Notes: generated from the sequence alone by a model not told the origin. A stretch of 64,000 nt of DNA from Tenrec ecaudatus (GCF_050624435.1 NC_134535.1:74954494-75018493), one strand, 5' to 3'. Positions 1 to 11,726 are shown, counted from the first letter of the stretch. A program made the numbers and translations.

Positions 1-130
1 AATAAAAAAAAAAAAAAAAAAAGAAAGATCTTAAAAGAGCATAATGCTCAAGGCAGACTTTCTTTTAATAGTTAAACTAAACTCTGGCACTTTCTCCTCA
101 TTCCACATTAGCAGCAGTGAAAACATTTGT

Positions 131-470
131 AGTTGTTAGTTGCCATGAAGATGATTCCTAGTCATGGAGACCCTGCCTGTGCACAAGAGAGGGAAACAAC
201 CCGAGACCCCCATACCATCTTCCTATTGTTGCAGCCACTTGCTCAGTCCATCTCATTGCAGATGTTCCCTTCTCACTGGCCCTCTACTTTACCAAGCAGA
301 ATTTCCTTTTCCAGGGACCAGTCTCTGCTGAGAACATACCCAGAGAACGAGATGAAGTATCACCATCCTCCCGTTAGGGAGCATCTGGTTTACTTCTTCT
401 CAGACAGTTTTGTTAGTTCTTCCGGAGGCCATGGTGCTTCCAGTATTCTGCTATCAACTGGCATTAATGG
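131..470 (-). mobile_element. RTE/BovB-like LINE 3' fragment
   Basis: The antisense 3' end starts TTGTAGTTGTTAGTTGCC and includes 'tccatctcattgcag', 'ctctactttaccaagcag' and 'ccagggaccagtctctgctg', all found in the other RTE copies. Confidence 0.75.
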
Positions 471-589
471 CATAGGTCTGGCAGTAAAAAAAAAAAACCC
501 AGTGGCACAAGGCAAGAGTAACACTGCTGTGATTGTGAGAGATACATGTCCACTTGGCTGGGCTATGACGCTCGGTGGTTTGGCAATTA

Positions 590-1500
590 CGTACTGGGCG
601 CTTATGACATCATGTCATTTGACAGCATGTAATGATGTAGTTATCCTCCATTTTATGATGTAGTCATCCTTCATTTTTGAACAACACCAATTCTCGCTTA
701 ATTGCCTGGTCTTTGGAAAGTAACTGTCCATAAGTACAGAATGGGTATATTTGATTTTAATATTTCATATTTTAATATTGATTTTTAATATGTTTAGTTT
801 AAGAAGATTTCAGGGGATATTTTCAGTTTAAGTTTTGAAGATTCTCTCCACTGGTTTTTGATTTTTTTAAAAATCCCTGACCCTTATCTAAAGAATTGCC
901 TTTGCAGTCCCACAGACTTATTAATCCAATTCTTGGAGATCATCATAAATCAGATTTTTCTCCTCGTTCCCTTTTACTTTCCATCATTGGGTTAAAGAGG
1001 CAATATTGCTTAGACAAATTTAGTAACTTCAACTGGGAAAACAGTAGCTCCTGGGAAAGCAGTAGCTCCCAGAGGACACAAAGTAGAGAGAAAAGGAATC
1101 AATTGATGTGGAGAGTTGTCAGGAAGTGCAACGATTTTGTATTTTTGCTATTTAAAATAAAGATGAAGGGACAATTTAAAATAAAAACGAAGAGACTGTG
1201 GTTAGCAATTCATAACAGTCCGTGCGTTTGGCAATGAAACAAACCCCTAAGAGTCACTTGGGAACTGGTAATAAGAGCTCTTGATTCCCCTCGTGAGCAT
1301 TTCTGGGAATTTCTATATTGCTCGAGCAGTTCAGGAAAGCCTCCCCAGGGAAAAATCACAATGCTGGGAAAGGAGCAAATCTCTTAAAACGGGAGTTATT
1401 TTAATTGAGCACAACTTCTGTTCTCTAGGAATCGTGTTCACCCTCCCATTCAACCCACTGGGGGTTAGGGTTGCCCTGCTAGCCATGCAGTTCCGAGTAA
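590..1500. other. No gene recognised
   Basis: AT-rich sequence. Parts around 790-870 resemble the older dispersed repeat of 46.2 kb. Nothing else can be named. Confidence 0.4.
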
Positions 1501-2039
1501 CCAGCCAATCATCCGGTGCCAGTAGGGGCCGACCCTCCGCAGGGTGGCTATGAGTCAGAATTGGCTGAATAGCAGTGGGGAGTTCATTCCAATCTTTCCT
1601 CATCCCAGGAACTGTGAAAAAAATACCAGATACTTAAAAATCAGGCGCACAGGTAGTAACCTGCTGCCGTCACAGGAGAATGGGGGTGCTTAGAAAGTCC
1701 TAAAGGCCGGACCAGGAGACCAAGTCGCTGAAATTCACACAAATCTCTGCTGCCAGTCCCCCCAGAGCTGCTGCTTGCGCTGCCCCTTCCCTTCTCAGAA
1801 GCAACTAACATTAAAGTAAATGCTGAGGTCGCAAAGCAGTTCTCCCATGCTCCAGTTAGGGAAGGACCAGGATCATCACCCAGCGATTACAATCATTCAA
1901 GTTACCACAGAAATACAGAGGACTACTAGTGGGATCTGCCAGTGACGACTTCCATGTTGCTGGGAAACTGAAAAGGTTTCCGCAGAGCTTCCCAACGAAG
2001 AGACTGCCAAGAAAGGCCCAATGACCTGCTTCTAACATA

Positions 2040-2165
2040 AACCCTGTGCATCCTACCAGGGCGATCTGCAAGGTACGCGGGAATGGCACAGCGCTTCAGG
2101 CTTGTGTGCGAGGAGTCGCCATCAGTTGGGGTTGCCTTGACGGGAAGCTAACAGTAAACAACTTA
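2040..2165 (+). mobile_element. RTE-like 3' end (weak)
   Basis: The segment 'gtgcgaggagtcgccatcag ... gccttgacgggaagctaacag' resembles the RTE 3' terminus. The surrounding 1590-2730 is not otherwise recognised. Confidence 0.4.
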
Positions 2166-2732
2166 AAACAATGGAAAATAGTGAGAAATAAAATGACACG
2201 CCTCCATCCTCTGATTCTGTAACCTAGGCAAGCAGAGGCGAATGAAGAGCGTTTTAAGACACTCCACTGCGATGAGGCTGTGAGAGGGAGGAGGGCGAGC
2301 ACTGACTGGGACTTTGGACTTTGGGTCTCCAAGCCTGTTCTGGTTGGAGGTTTCCAGGCTACTTCGGCAAACCAAGGTGGAGTCCCGAGAAGACAGAATC
2401 AGGACTTAGATACTTCAGACTTGCTCTAGGATTTAAGAAACTCAGATAAAAGTAGTTGAACTTTTCTACATAGTAAACTGAGCTCAGTGGGGTCAAAAGT
2501 GAAATCAGCATTAATTCTCTCAGGAATGTTGTGCATTGGACTGGTAGGTCCACTATGTTGTCTTTCTTCGGGAATTTTTGCAACAATTGTAGTGAGAGAA
2601 TCCACAAAACCTCAGTAGTGTGTTGTGGCAATAATTATATATAAGTAAATAAGTTTGTTGCCTTAGCTCAAAGAATTTTAAAAGTTTATTTTGTTTTCCA
2701 TTTGTTTGGTAAAAGGGAGAAAACAAGGAATC

Positions 2733-2905
2733 TGGTGGCATAGTGGCATACCCCTTGGGCTGCTAACTGCAGATAAGCAGTTCTAATCCACCAGCTGCTC
2801 CAAGGGAGAAAGATGAGGCTGTCTGCTCCCATAGAAGTTTACAGTTTCTGAAACCCAAAGGGAAAATTCTACTCGGTGCGACACCATGGCAGTAGGTTTG
2901 GGTTT
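2733..2905 (+). mobile_element. AfroSINE
   Basis: It runs from a tRNA-like head ('tggtggcatagtgg ... gggctgctaactgc') through 'gggagaaagatgaggctgtct' to 'ggcagtaggtttggg', with a deletion near the 3' end. Confidence 0.8.
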
Positions 2906-3039
2906 CTTGTTTGATTGACAGATTGATAGATTGATTGATGTAGCAGGAGAAGGCATACAGAAGACATTAACAACTGGTAGAACATGATTTTTTTCTAAGT
3001 TTAAGTATACTTTAATTTTATTGATGTTGTTTTGTTAAT

Positions 3040-3748
3040 ATACACAGCAACCAAAACCAAAACCAAACCCACTGCCATCAAGTCAATTCCAACTCACAGC
3101 AACACTAAAGGACAGAGAAGAACTGCCCTGTAGGGTCGCCAAGGCTGTAAATCTTTACTGCAGCAGACTGCCACATCTTTCTCCCTGGGAAAGACTGGTA
3201 GATCCAAACCATCTACCTTTCCCTGGCCATCTGTGGTGGTTACACAATTTCATGTCAACTTGACAAATGAATGAAGGGTTGAATCTAGCCTGTCAATCAG
3301 GTCACAGTCTGACGATCCCTCCTTGTGGGTGTGGCCTTCTCATGAGCATTCTGGGACTTCCTCTTTTCCTCCCTGGAAGTGGAGCACTCTCTCTGCTTCA
3401 CATTCCTGTTGACAAGCCACATGGAGTCACGCTGATGGCATCCAGAGCCCTGGAAATGCATCCACTGCCATTGGATCCACAGGACTTTCCACCCACCGGC
3501 CTGTGATCTTCCTGTATTTGGCATCATTGCTTGCAGTACATGAGTATGAAGAGGAATTCCTGGGCTAATATAGGATAAATGGGCTAAAGTCAAACTTGAG
3601 GACTTGATCTGGGCTGGGCTGGCTGTTTATTGATGCATAATTGCTTCTTGATATAAATTTCTCTCTTGCACATATATGAGTATCAATGAATTTGTTTCTC
3701 TAGTCTGCTTGGACTAATACACTTTAAACATTATGCCACCAGGGCACC
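3040..3748 (-). mobile_element. AfroSINE split by the 0.5-kb repeat
   Basis: The 3' part is at 3040-3236 ('cactgccatcaagtcaattcc', 'cctgtagggtcgcc', 'catctttctccctgg') and the head at 3723-3748 ('attatgccaccagggc'). Confidence 0.75.
3237..3722 (+). mobile_element. Unclassified 0.5-kb dispersed repeat, copy 1, inserted in an AfroSINE
   Basis: It runs from TGGTTACACAATTTCATGTC to TCTGCTTGGACTAATACAC. It shares 'gtctagtctgtcaatcag', 'ctgtgatcttcctgcatt' and 'gacttgatctgggct'-type blocks, in order, with the 8.8-kb copy. The AfroSINE on its left resumes at 3723 (TTTAAACATTATGCCACC). Confidence 0.65.
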
Positions 3749-3796
3749 TTATACAGTAAAGCATGTATCAATTCAACAGTTTCTACATGAACAATT

Positions 3797-4411
3797 TGTC
3801 AGGGTCAGCTAGAGGCCTGGATGACCTTCCAAATCTGAAAGTCCTATCTTGAATTATTTCACCTGACCTATTCTGCCAGTCATATGTGGATGACTCTGTC
3901 GCACCCCACCCCACCTGATTCATTCCATCTTCACCCCAACCCCACCTGATCCATTCCACCGATCATATCAAGAATAACCAGAGATTTGAATGACCCATCC
4001 CAAATTGCCTGACATTATCCATTCCAGAGATCTTGTCCAGATTACCCATAGACTAATACCACTCCGTGATAATAAGGTACACATGACATAGATTACAAGA
4101 CCAACCACTATGCTTGAATAAGGACCAATAGGGAAGGAAGAATAAGGGCCAGTAGGAAAACAAGATACGGGATGAATTGATAGCATACAGCCAAGATGAT
4201 CTCAGCTTCCTCCAGTCATGAGGTGACCTGCTTCACGAGTGACGTGTACTTTGCTTATTAAGTCTTTGCTACACTTACTGTCTTTTCTGACTGTCTTATC
4301 TTAATGTCTTGTGTGTGTGGCTCTCTTTGCTGTGGCAAACCACTGGGCAGAAACTTGCTACCTTTTCTCCAAGGAAGAAAAGCCCAGCGACATCGATTTC
4401 GACACATGACA
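3797..4411 (+). mobile_element. Solo LTR-like element (615 bp)
   Basis: It begins TGTCAGGG and ends ATGACA, so the tips TGTCA/TGACA are perfect inverted repeats. CAATT is duplicated at 3792-3796 and 4412-4416. It contains a short tandem 'cacctgattcattcca / cacctgatccattcca' block and a T-rich U5-like end. No internal retroviral sequence adjoins it. Orientation is inferred from the downstream T-rich/GT-rich part. Confidence 0.7.
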
Positions 4412-4509
4412 CAATTCAGTAACATTAACTTCTTCAAGCTGTGCAGCCACTCACCCTCATTTACAGACTAGTTCCTCCCCGATGAACACAAATTTACAAG
4501 CCTCGAAGG

Positions 4510-4700
4510 CAGTGGTTCTCAACCTTCCTAATGCCATGAACCTTTAAGACAGTTCCTCATGTTGTGGTGACCCCAACCATAAAATTAGTGTTGTTGCTAC
4601 TTCATCACTGTAATTTTGCTCCTGTTATGAATCAGGTGACCCTGGTAAAAGAGTAATTCAACCCCCAAAGTGGTCACAACCCACAGGTTGAGAACTGCTG
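4510..4700. mobile_element. SPIN-type hAT non-autonomous DNA transposon
   Basis: The 191-bp element opens CAGTGGTTCTCAACCTTCC and closes CCACAGGTTGAGAACTGCTG, the long terminal inverted repeats of the SPIN family. The 8-bp flanks CTCGAAGG (4502-4509) and TTCTAAGG (4701-4708) agree at 6 of 8 positions, as expected of a hAT target duplication. It has no transposase frame. Confidence 0.85.
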
Positions 4701-4791
4701 TTCTAAGGTTTCTATCTAGTCTGTCAAGTTGCTTTGGTTAATTTGATCCTATATAGATGAGTCTTTTAAAAACTTCATACCCCATACTTTT

Positions 4792-5850
4792 TTTTAACCC
4801 TATACTTTAAAAAGCAACAAAGCCCACATGGAAGAAGCACACCAGTCTGTGTGATCACAAGGTGCCGAAGGAATCAGTTATCAGGCATAAACATACAAAA
4901 AATCATATATTGTTGTGTGCTTACCTCCCGATACAATTGCTGAAGACAAATGAGTGCATAAGCAAATGTGAAGAAAGCTGATGTGCCCAGCTATCAAAAG
5001 ATATAGGTCTGAGGTCTTAAAGGCTTGAAGGTAAACAAGTGGCCATCTAGCTCAGAAGCAACAAAGCCCACATGTAGAAAGCACACCAGCCTGTGTAATC
5101 ATGAGGTGTCGAAGGGATCAGGTATCAAGCATCAAAGAACAAAACATATCATTGTGAATAGGGTGGATTGTGCAGTGGGGACCCATAGCCCATCTATAAG
5201 CAACTGGACATCCCATTATGAAAGGGTCACAGGAGGAGATGAGCCAGCCAGGGTTCAGTGTGGCAACGATGAAACATCCAACTTTCCTCTAGTTCCTAAA
5301 TGCTTCCTTCCCCTCCCCTGCTCCCCTCACCCTCTCATGATCCCAATTCTACCTTACAAATCTGGCTAGACCAGAAGATATACACTTGTACAGACAGGAA
5401 ATGGAAACACAGAGTAACATATTCATAGGTTACCTGTTTAGGTTCATAGGTTAACAATCATAGGAATCCAGGATGGATGATCCCTTCAGGACCAGTGGTG
5501 AGAGTGGTGATACCAAGAGGGTGGGATGGAAAGGGAGAACAGAACAGGGAGCTACATATAATCTCATCTCTGGGGGATGGACAACAGAAAAATGGGTGAA
5601 GGGAGACGTTGGACAGTGTAAGATATGACAAATAATAATTTATAAATTATCAAGGGTTCATGCGGGAGGGGGAGTGGGAAGGGAGGGGAGAATGAGCTGA
5701 TACCAAGGACTTAAGTGGAGAGCAAATGTTTTGATAATGATGAGGGCAATGAATGTAAAAATGTACTTTACACAATGGATGGATGTATGGATTGTGATAA
5801 GAGTTGTATGAGCCCCCAATAAAATGATTAAAATAAATATTTTTTAAAGT
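4792..5850 (+). mobile_element. Family T copy, 5'-truncated, 19-bp target duplication
   Basis: A 19-bp direct repeat CTTCATACCCCATACTTTT flanks it at 4773-4791 and 5851-5869. It contains two tandem modules (starting near 4806 and 5049) and ends CCCCCAATAAAATGATTAAAA. Confidence 0.85.
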
Positions 5851-5876
5851 CTTCATACCCCATACTTTTCTTTTTT

Positions 5877-5945
5877 AAAGAAAAAAACTGGCGTGGTTTA
5901 GGTATGGCTTGGGAGAGCGCAACAGCACCACATCGATCGGGGTGC
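5877..5945. other. Unidentified CpG-bearing 60-bp insert between repeated words
   Basis: A block from 'aaactggcgtggtttagg' to 'ccacatcgatcggggtg' is bounded by CCCCATACTTT on both sides (5858-5868 and 5943-5953). It is unlike its AT-rich surroundings. I cannot match it to a known small RNA or repeat. Confidence 0.35.
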
Positions 5946-6161
5946 CCCATACTTTCTAAATTGGTTAAACTAGACTATTGTTTAGTTTTAACATGACTTC
6001 AGAGGATAATTTTGATTTAGGGTTCAAACTCTACAGCAGGCTAGGTCTCAGGAGTTCATCCAACCTTCATGGAGTACATGAACATTTGAGATTCTGTTCT
6101 TCATTTTCCTCTTTTTTATCAAGATTCTGATATAGAATCTTTGATGGAAATATTCAGCACT

Positions 6162-7482
6162 TCCTGCCCCTCCCCCCAAAAGAACTTGTTCCAAAGTACA
6201 ACATTGACTCTGCAGCTCCGGGAGATGGACATATCTGATCAGAGCACACGGAGCAGATGAAGGGGCAGGAGGAGACAGTGGAGCACAGCCTGGCCCACCA
6301 GGCCGTGAGGATGATGTTCCTGAGTAGAGCAGCCAGTCCACAGAGAGAACAATATGACTGGCCCCACTATGAGAAATGATGCCACTCAGTGACTAAGGGC
6401 AATACAGGGGACAGCACCGGAGACACAGTGTGGGAATTGTACCTGACCTGATCCCACCACACCGAGGCAAATCACTGGGGCAGTGCAGCGGAACAGCAAG
6501 GGAATGGAGCGGCAAGGTCCCCAGGGAATGCTGAAAGTGGACTTTGGGGCCAGGGCGTGGTGCCCCAACAGACTGGACTGGAAAACGCTCCTAAGGGCCA
6601 GCAAACGATCCCTGAACTAATTATAAGCTTTCCTTTTGTGAAGTGTTTTGTTCTTTGTCAGTGGTTTGTTTTTGTTGTTTTGTTGTCTGTATACTGTTGC
6701 TTTGTTTTCCTCTTTCTTGTTTTCATGCATGTTAGTGTCTCCACAGGTCTATCTGAATAGGACAGGCGGGATGAACTATCTGGAGGAAAAACAACGGGAC
6801 TGACAGTTCCGGGGGGACTTGGGGTGGGGGGGTAGGGGGGATAAGGAAGTGGTGTTAACAAACACAGGGACAAGGGAAAAACATGGGACCCAAAATGGTA
6901 GAGAGTGGGGAGTGGCAGGCCTGGTGGGGAATGATCAAGGGTAAGGTTGCGTAGAGAAGAGGTATACTCTAGCCCAGGTGTCGATGAAGCATGGTAGTAG
7001 GGCAGGAGGAAAGTCAAGGGAGATGGAGGAAAGAGCTAGGAGTCCAAGGGCATTTATGGAGGTCTAGACAAAGACATGTACATGCAAATATATATAGGAG
7101 GATGGGGAAATAGATCTATGTGTCTATATTTATAGGTTAAGTATTAAGGTGGCGGAAGGACCTTGGGCCTCTACTCAAACACTCCCTCAATGCATGAATA
7201 CTTTATTTTATTAAATTGGAACTTTATGATGCTCACTCTCCTGACGCAACTGCTGAAGCCAAAGTGGGTGAACAAGTAAATGTGGTGAAGAAAGCTGATG
7301 GTGCCCGGCTATCAAAAGAGATAGTGACTGGGGTCTTAAAGGCCTGAAGATAAACAAGCGGCCATCTAGCTCAGAAGCAAAAAAACCCACATGGAAGAAG
7401 CACACCAGCCAGTGCGATCACAAGATGCCAAAGGGACGAGGTACAAGGCATCATACAAAAAAAAAAAAGATATGTGTGTATA

Positions 7483-7522
<40 letters not shown>

Positions 7523-8182
7523 TGTGAAGGGGGAAGTGCAGAGTGGAGACCCAAGGCCCAAGTGTCGGCCACTGGAGATCCCCTCATAAAGGGGTTTAGG
7601 AGAGGAGATGGGTCAATCAGGGTGCGAGGTAGTACCGATGAAGAACACAGCTTTCCCCCAGATCCTGGATGCTTCCTCCCCCCAACTACCATGATCCGAA
7701 TTCTACCTTGCAGGGCTGAATAGGGCAGAGGTTGTGCACTGGTACATATGAGGGCTGGAGGCACAGGGAATCCAGGGTGGATGATTCCTTCAGGACCAAG
7801 GGTGTGAGGGGCGATGCTGGGAGAGTGGAGGGTGAGTGGATTGGAAAGGGGGAACTGATTACAAGGATTCACATGTGACCTCCTCCTTGGGAGAGGGACG
7901 GCAGAGAAGGGGGGGAAGGGAGACTCCGGATAGGGCAAGATATGACAAAATAACGAGGTATAAATTACCAAGGGCACATGAGGGAGGGGGGAGTGGGGAG
8001 GGAGGGGGAAAAAAAGAGGACCTGATGCAAAGGGCTTAAGTGGAGAGCAAATGCTTTGAGAATGATTGGGGCAGGGAATGTATGGATGTGCTTTATACAA
8101 TTGATGTATTTATATGTATGGATTGTGATAAGAGTTGTATGAGCCCCTAATAAAATGTAAAAAAAAAAAAAAGAAAAGAAAA
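6162..8182 (+). mobile_element. Family T non-coding retroposon, longest copy (2.02 kb, complete with target duplications)
   Basis: It begins TCCTGCCCCTCCCCCC and ends AGCCCCTAATAAAATGT plus an A-rich tail. A perfect 15-bp direct repeat GAAATATTCAGCACT flanks it at 6147-6161 and 8183-8197, so the insertion is complete. No frame of useful length or known motif occurs on either strand. It carries a pyrimidine/purine-rich middle, a (TG)n run and one copy of the internal module (about 7255-7410). The insertion target is an older dispersed repeat whose halves lie on each side. Confidence 0.85.
7488..7520. repeat. (TG)n microsatellite inside the family T 2-kb copy
   Basis: About 16 TG units follow an ATGTGTGTATATG lead-in. 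The corresponding part of the 58-kb copy is a TATG-rich variant without the long run. Confidence 0.95.
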
Positions 8183-8514
8183 GAAATATTCAGCACTGGT
8201 AGCCAGGCACCTTCATATTTGCTTACTCCTGAGTTTCCTTCTTCCTCAGTTTCTCAGGAAATGAAGACCAATTGTCTTAGAGGACCACTTGCAGGCTTTA
8301 AAGACACCAAGCATTGTGCAACAAACTAGTAGATAGAACTGAAGCACTAAACATGTTATTAAGCCAATTAGCTGGGTTGTACCATAAAAAAGGGGAATTT
8401 TTGATAATTGTAAGTATATCATACAAATTTTGCCAATTAGACTTTTTATGGGTATACTGTTTATTAATAGCAATTGCCATTGGCTTTGGTAAAACAGATG
8501 TTACAATTATATAC

Positions 8515-8732
8515 CTAAAACAAACAAACCCCAAGCCCTCACTGCCATCAATCAATACTAACTCATAGTGACTGTAGAACAGGCTGGAACTGCCTCTCTG
8601 AGTTTTGGAGACTGTAACTTTCTATGAATAGAAAGCCCCATCTTTCTCCTGCAGAGCCACTGGTGGTTTTGAACTGCCAACCAGGCAGCTCACAGGACAA
8701 CGTGTAATCATTGCTCCATCAGGGTTCCTAAA
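8515..8732 (-). mobile_element. AfroSINE
   Basis: It runs in full order from 'cactgccatcaatcaatac' to 'cattgctccatcagggttcc'. Confidence 0.82.
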
Positions 8733-8801
8733 ATAATATATAGGTAACTAAACATGCCACAACTCCTCTGTAAGTTCTTCTTTTCCCTCTGTTTTTCATA
8801 C

Positions 8802-9368
8802 TGTGGTGACTCTGGTAGTTAAATAATCTGTTGTCAATTTGAGAGGTGGAGTCTAGTCTGTCAATCAGTGTATAGCAAATGAAGCCTCTCTGTGGGTATG
8901 GCCTTCCCCCTGAGGATTCTGGGAATTGCAGTATTTCTTCCTTGGAGACGGGAGACACTATCTCTCTTGGCTCACTCCCTTGGAGACTCCCTACTGACAA
9001 GGCTGACTCCCTGAGAGACATCCCTTATGAGAAGCAACATGGACCTACCCTGATGCAATCCTGGGTGCTGGAGAAGCCACGTGGAGGCCCCTGCCAGCAC
9101 TGAGATGCTTACCGCTGCCACTGGATCCACAAAACTTCCAACCCACTGCCCTGTGATCTTCTTGCATTCAGTGTCATTTCATGTGTTTAATGAGTCTGAA
9201 GAGAACTTTATGGATTAGTATCAGACATATGGGCTAATATCAGACTTAGGGACTTGATCTGGGCTTGGCAGGATGTGTCTGAATATTCAATTTTTCTTGT
9301 ATGTTAAGCTCTTTCTTATACACATATGAGTGTCCATGAGTTTGTTTATCTAGTATACCCGGAAAAAC
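8802..9368 (+). mobile_element. Unclassified 0.5-kb dispersed repeat, copy 2
   Basis: It has the same order of blocks as copy 1 and ends 'tatgagtgtccatgagtttg' plus a short tail. No coding frame is seen. It could be an LTR-type or other non-coding element; I cannot place it. Confidence 0.6.
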
Positions 9369-9489
9369 ACAGTGACTTTCGTGTTTCTGTGATGCTGGAA
9401 AGTATGCCACCAGTATTTAAAGTACCATCAAGGTCACCCCTGGTAGCCAGACTTTTGAAGATTTTCCACTCAGAAAAAATAACCATAAT

Positions 9490-10112
9490 TATGTGACCAA
9501 AGAATATGGCGTAGTACAGACCCAAAGCCCATCTATAGACAATTGGACATACCCTCAAAGAAGGGTCACAAGGAAGGCATGAGCCAATCAGGGTGCAGTG
9601 TAGCAATGATGAAACCTACAACTTTCCTCCAGTTCTTTAATACTTCCTCCCTCTCACTATCATGATCTCAATTCGACTTTACAAATCCGGCTAGACCAGG
9701 GGATGTACACTGTTACAGATAAGAACTGGAAACACAGGGAATCCAAGACAGATAAACTCCTCAGGACCAGTAGTGAGAGTAGTGACACCAAGAGGGTGGA
9801 GTAGAAAGGGGGAACTGATCACAAAGATCTACATATAGCCCCATCCCTGGGGGACAGACAACAGAAAAGTGGATGAAGGGAGACGTCGTACAGTGTAATA
9901 CATGACAAAATAATAATTTATAAATTATCATGGGTTCATGAGGGAGGGGGTGGGGGGAAATGAGCATCTGATACCAAGGGCTCAACTAGAAAGCAAATGG
10001 TTTGAGAATGATGATGGCAAAAAATGTACAAATGTGCTTGACATACAATGGATGGATGTTTGGATTGTGATATGAGTTGTACAAACTCCCAATAAAATGA
10101 TTTAAAAAAAAC
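9490..10112 (+). mobile_element. Family T copy, 5'-truncated
   Basis: It matches the 3' 0.6 kb of the longest copy and ends CCCAATAAAATGATTTAAAA. It is inserted in an RTE 5' region together with the next copy, head to tail. Confidence 0.8.
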
Positions 10113-10114
10113 AA

Positions 10115-10490
10115 CCCTCAGGACCAATAATGAGAGTAATGATACCAGGAGGTGAAGGGGAATGTGGGAGGAGAAAGGGGGAACTGATCACAAGGATCTA
10201 TATATAGCGTTCTCCCTGCGGGACAGACAACAGACAAGTGGTGAAGGGAGTCAGTGGTTGATGTAAGACATGAAAAAAAGTAATAATTTATAAATTATCA
10301 AGGGTTCATAAGGGAGGGGAGGGGGAAAATAAGCTGATACTAAGGGCTCAAGTAGAAAGAAAATAATTTGAACATGATGATAGCAACATATGTACAAACG
10401 TGCTTGACACAATGGATGGATGTATGGATTGTGATAAGAGCTGTAAGAGCCCCAATAAAAATGATTTAATTTTTAAGATGATTTTTTTAA
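10115..10490 (+). mobile_element. Family T copy, 5'-truncated
   Basis: It starts at the 'ccctcaggaccaataatgag' segment of the consensus, directly after the A-tail of the preceding copy, and ends CCCCAATAAAAATGATTT. The tandem arrangement suggests one insertion landing in the A-tail of another. Confidence 0.8.
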
Positions 10491-11316
10491 AAAGATGATT
10501 TTTCCAGACTAAGAAAGACTAGGAGGGAGAAAGAGGCAGTTCGTTGTTGAATATTAGCCACTGAACATCTCAGGAACAGCAGTGGAACATCGTCTGACCC
10601 AATGCTGGAGGGTGTGCTCCTCAGGTTGAAAAGCGCTCAAAATCTGACTGACTGAGAGCGGAGTCGTCAGTAACATGATGGAGAAAGCAACATTTTTCAG
10701 AGGTTCATTTGCTGATGTGGCATAATGAGAAGAAACAGCTATAAATAGCCATTCATAATCAGAGCTCTGACTATACCAAATGTGCATCTGGAAAAAATTG
10801 GAACCTGTCTAAATGGAATGAGAAGTACTATAAAAAAACATTTCTATCACTAGGGATGAGTGAGCGGAAATGGACTGATATTGGCCATTTTGATTGAACG
10901 GTTATATTGTTTACTAGACCAGGAATGACAAAATGAAGAGGTGTGGTATTGCATTCATTGTCAAAAAGAAATTGTCCTTTAGTGAGATACCGTCTAAATG
11001 CAAATGAAACAAAATTCCTCACAACTGGACCAATAAACAACATCATGATAAATGGAGAAAAGAATTAAATTGTTAAAGTTTTTATTTTACTGGGATCTGC
11101 AATCAATACACATGGAAGCAGCAGTCAAGAACCCAAACATTCTATTGCATTTGATAAACGTACTCTTTGAAGTGTGAAAAAGCAAAGGCTTTGAAGACTA
11201 AGGTGGGCCTGACCCAAGCCTCAAATGTGTGAGAGCTGACCAGTGAATATGGAAAACAGGAGAAGAGCCGATGTGTTTGATGGATGGTGTTGTTGAAAAA
11301 TAATGAACCTATCATT

Positions 11317-11655
11317 GTGTTAGGCTGGGCTCGCTAGAGAAGTAAAATCTATAATCATTGGTGCTTGTGTGTGTTGTATATAGAAAGAGGTTTATATCTA
11401 GAAATAGCTAAGTCCTGTCTGGTTCAAATCAGACTTTTCCTGACTTGTGGAATCTGATGAACAGAAAGCAGGATGATGAAGCAGAGACAGCAGGCACACA
11501 GGCTGGGAGAGGCAGAGGTCATCTGAATTCAAAGGCAGCTGAATGAATCCACCCTTGGTAACTTGCTGATGTTTCTGGGATTGGAGAGCAAAGAACTAGA
11601 CAGATCAAGATCCAGCTCTGGTAGAAGGAAAAGAACCAAAGAGGATTCAACTCTG

Positions 11656-11726
<71 letters not shown>

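Larger units (their letters stand above)
5945..8400 (+). mobile_element. Older dispersed repeat, host of the 2-kb family T insertion
   Basis: Parts are 5945-6161 and 8183-8400; joined, they follow the order of the 46.1-46.6-kb repeat ('attgtttagttttaacatgacttca', 'gatcaaaatgttcag'-like, 'accaattgtcttag', 'gcaacaaactagtagatag'). Confidence 0.5.

Noticed and set aside
133-663. 176-codon plus-strand frame at the window start
   Set aside because: It runs antisense through an RTE fragment and unrelated sequence; no domain is seen.
7366-8100. 244-codon minus-strand frame and the similar 188-codon frame at 58388-58954
   Set aside because: Both lie antisense in family T copies, include the TG microsatellite read as HTHTH, and are broken by frameshifts in the other copies, so they are not conserved proteins.
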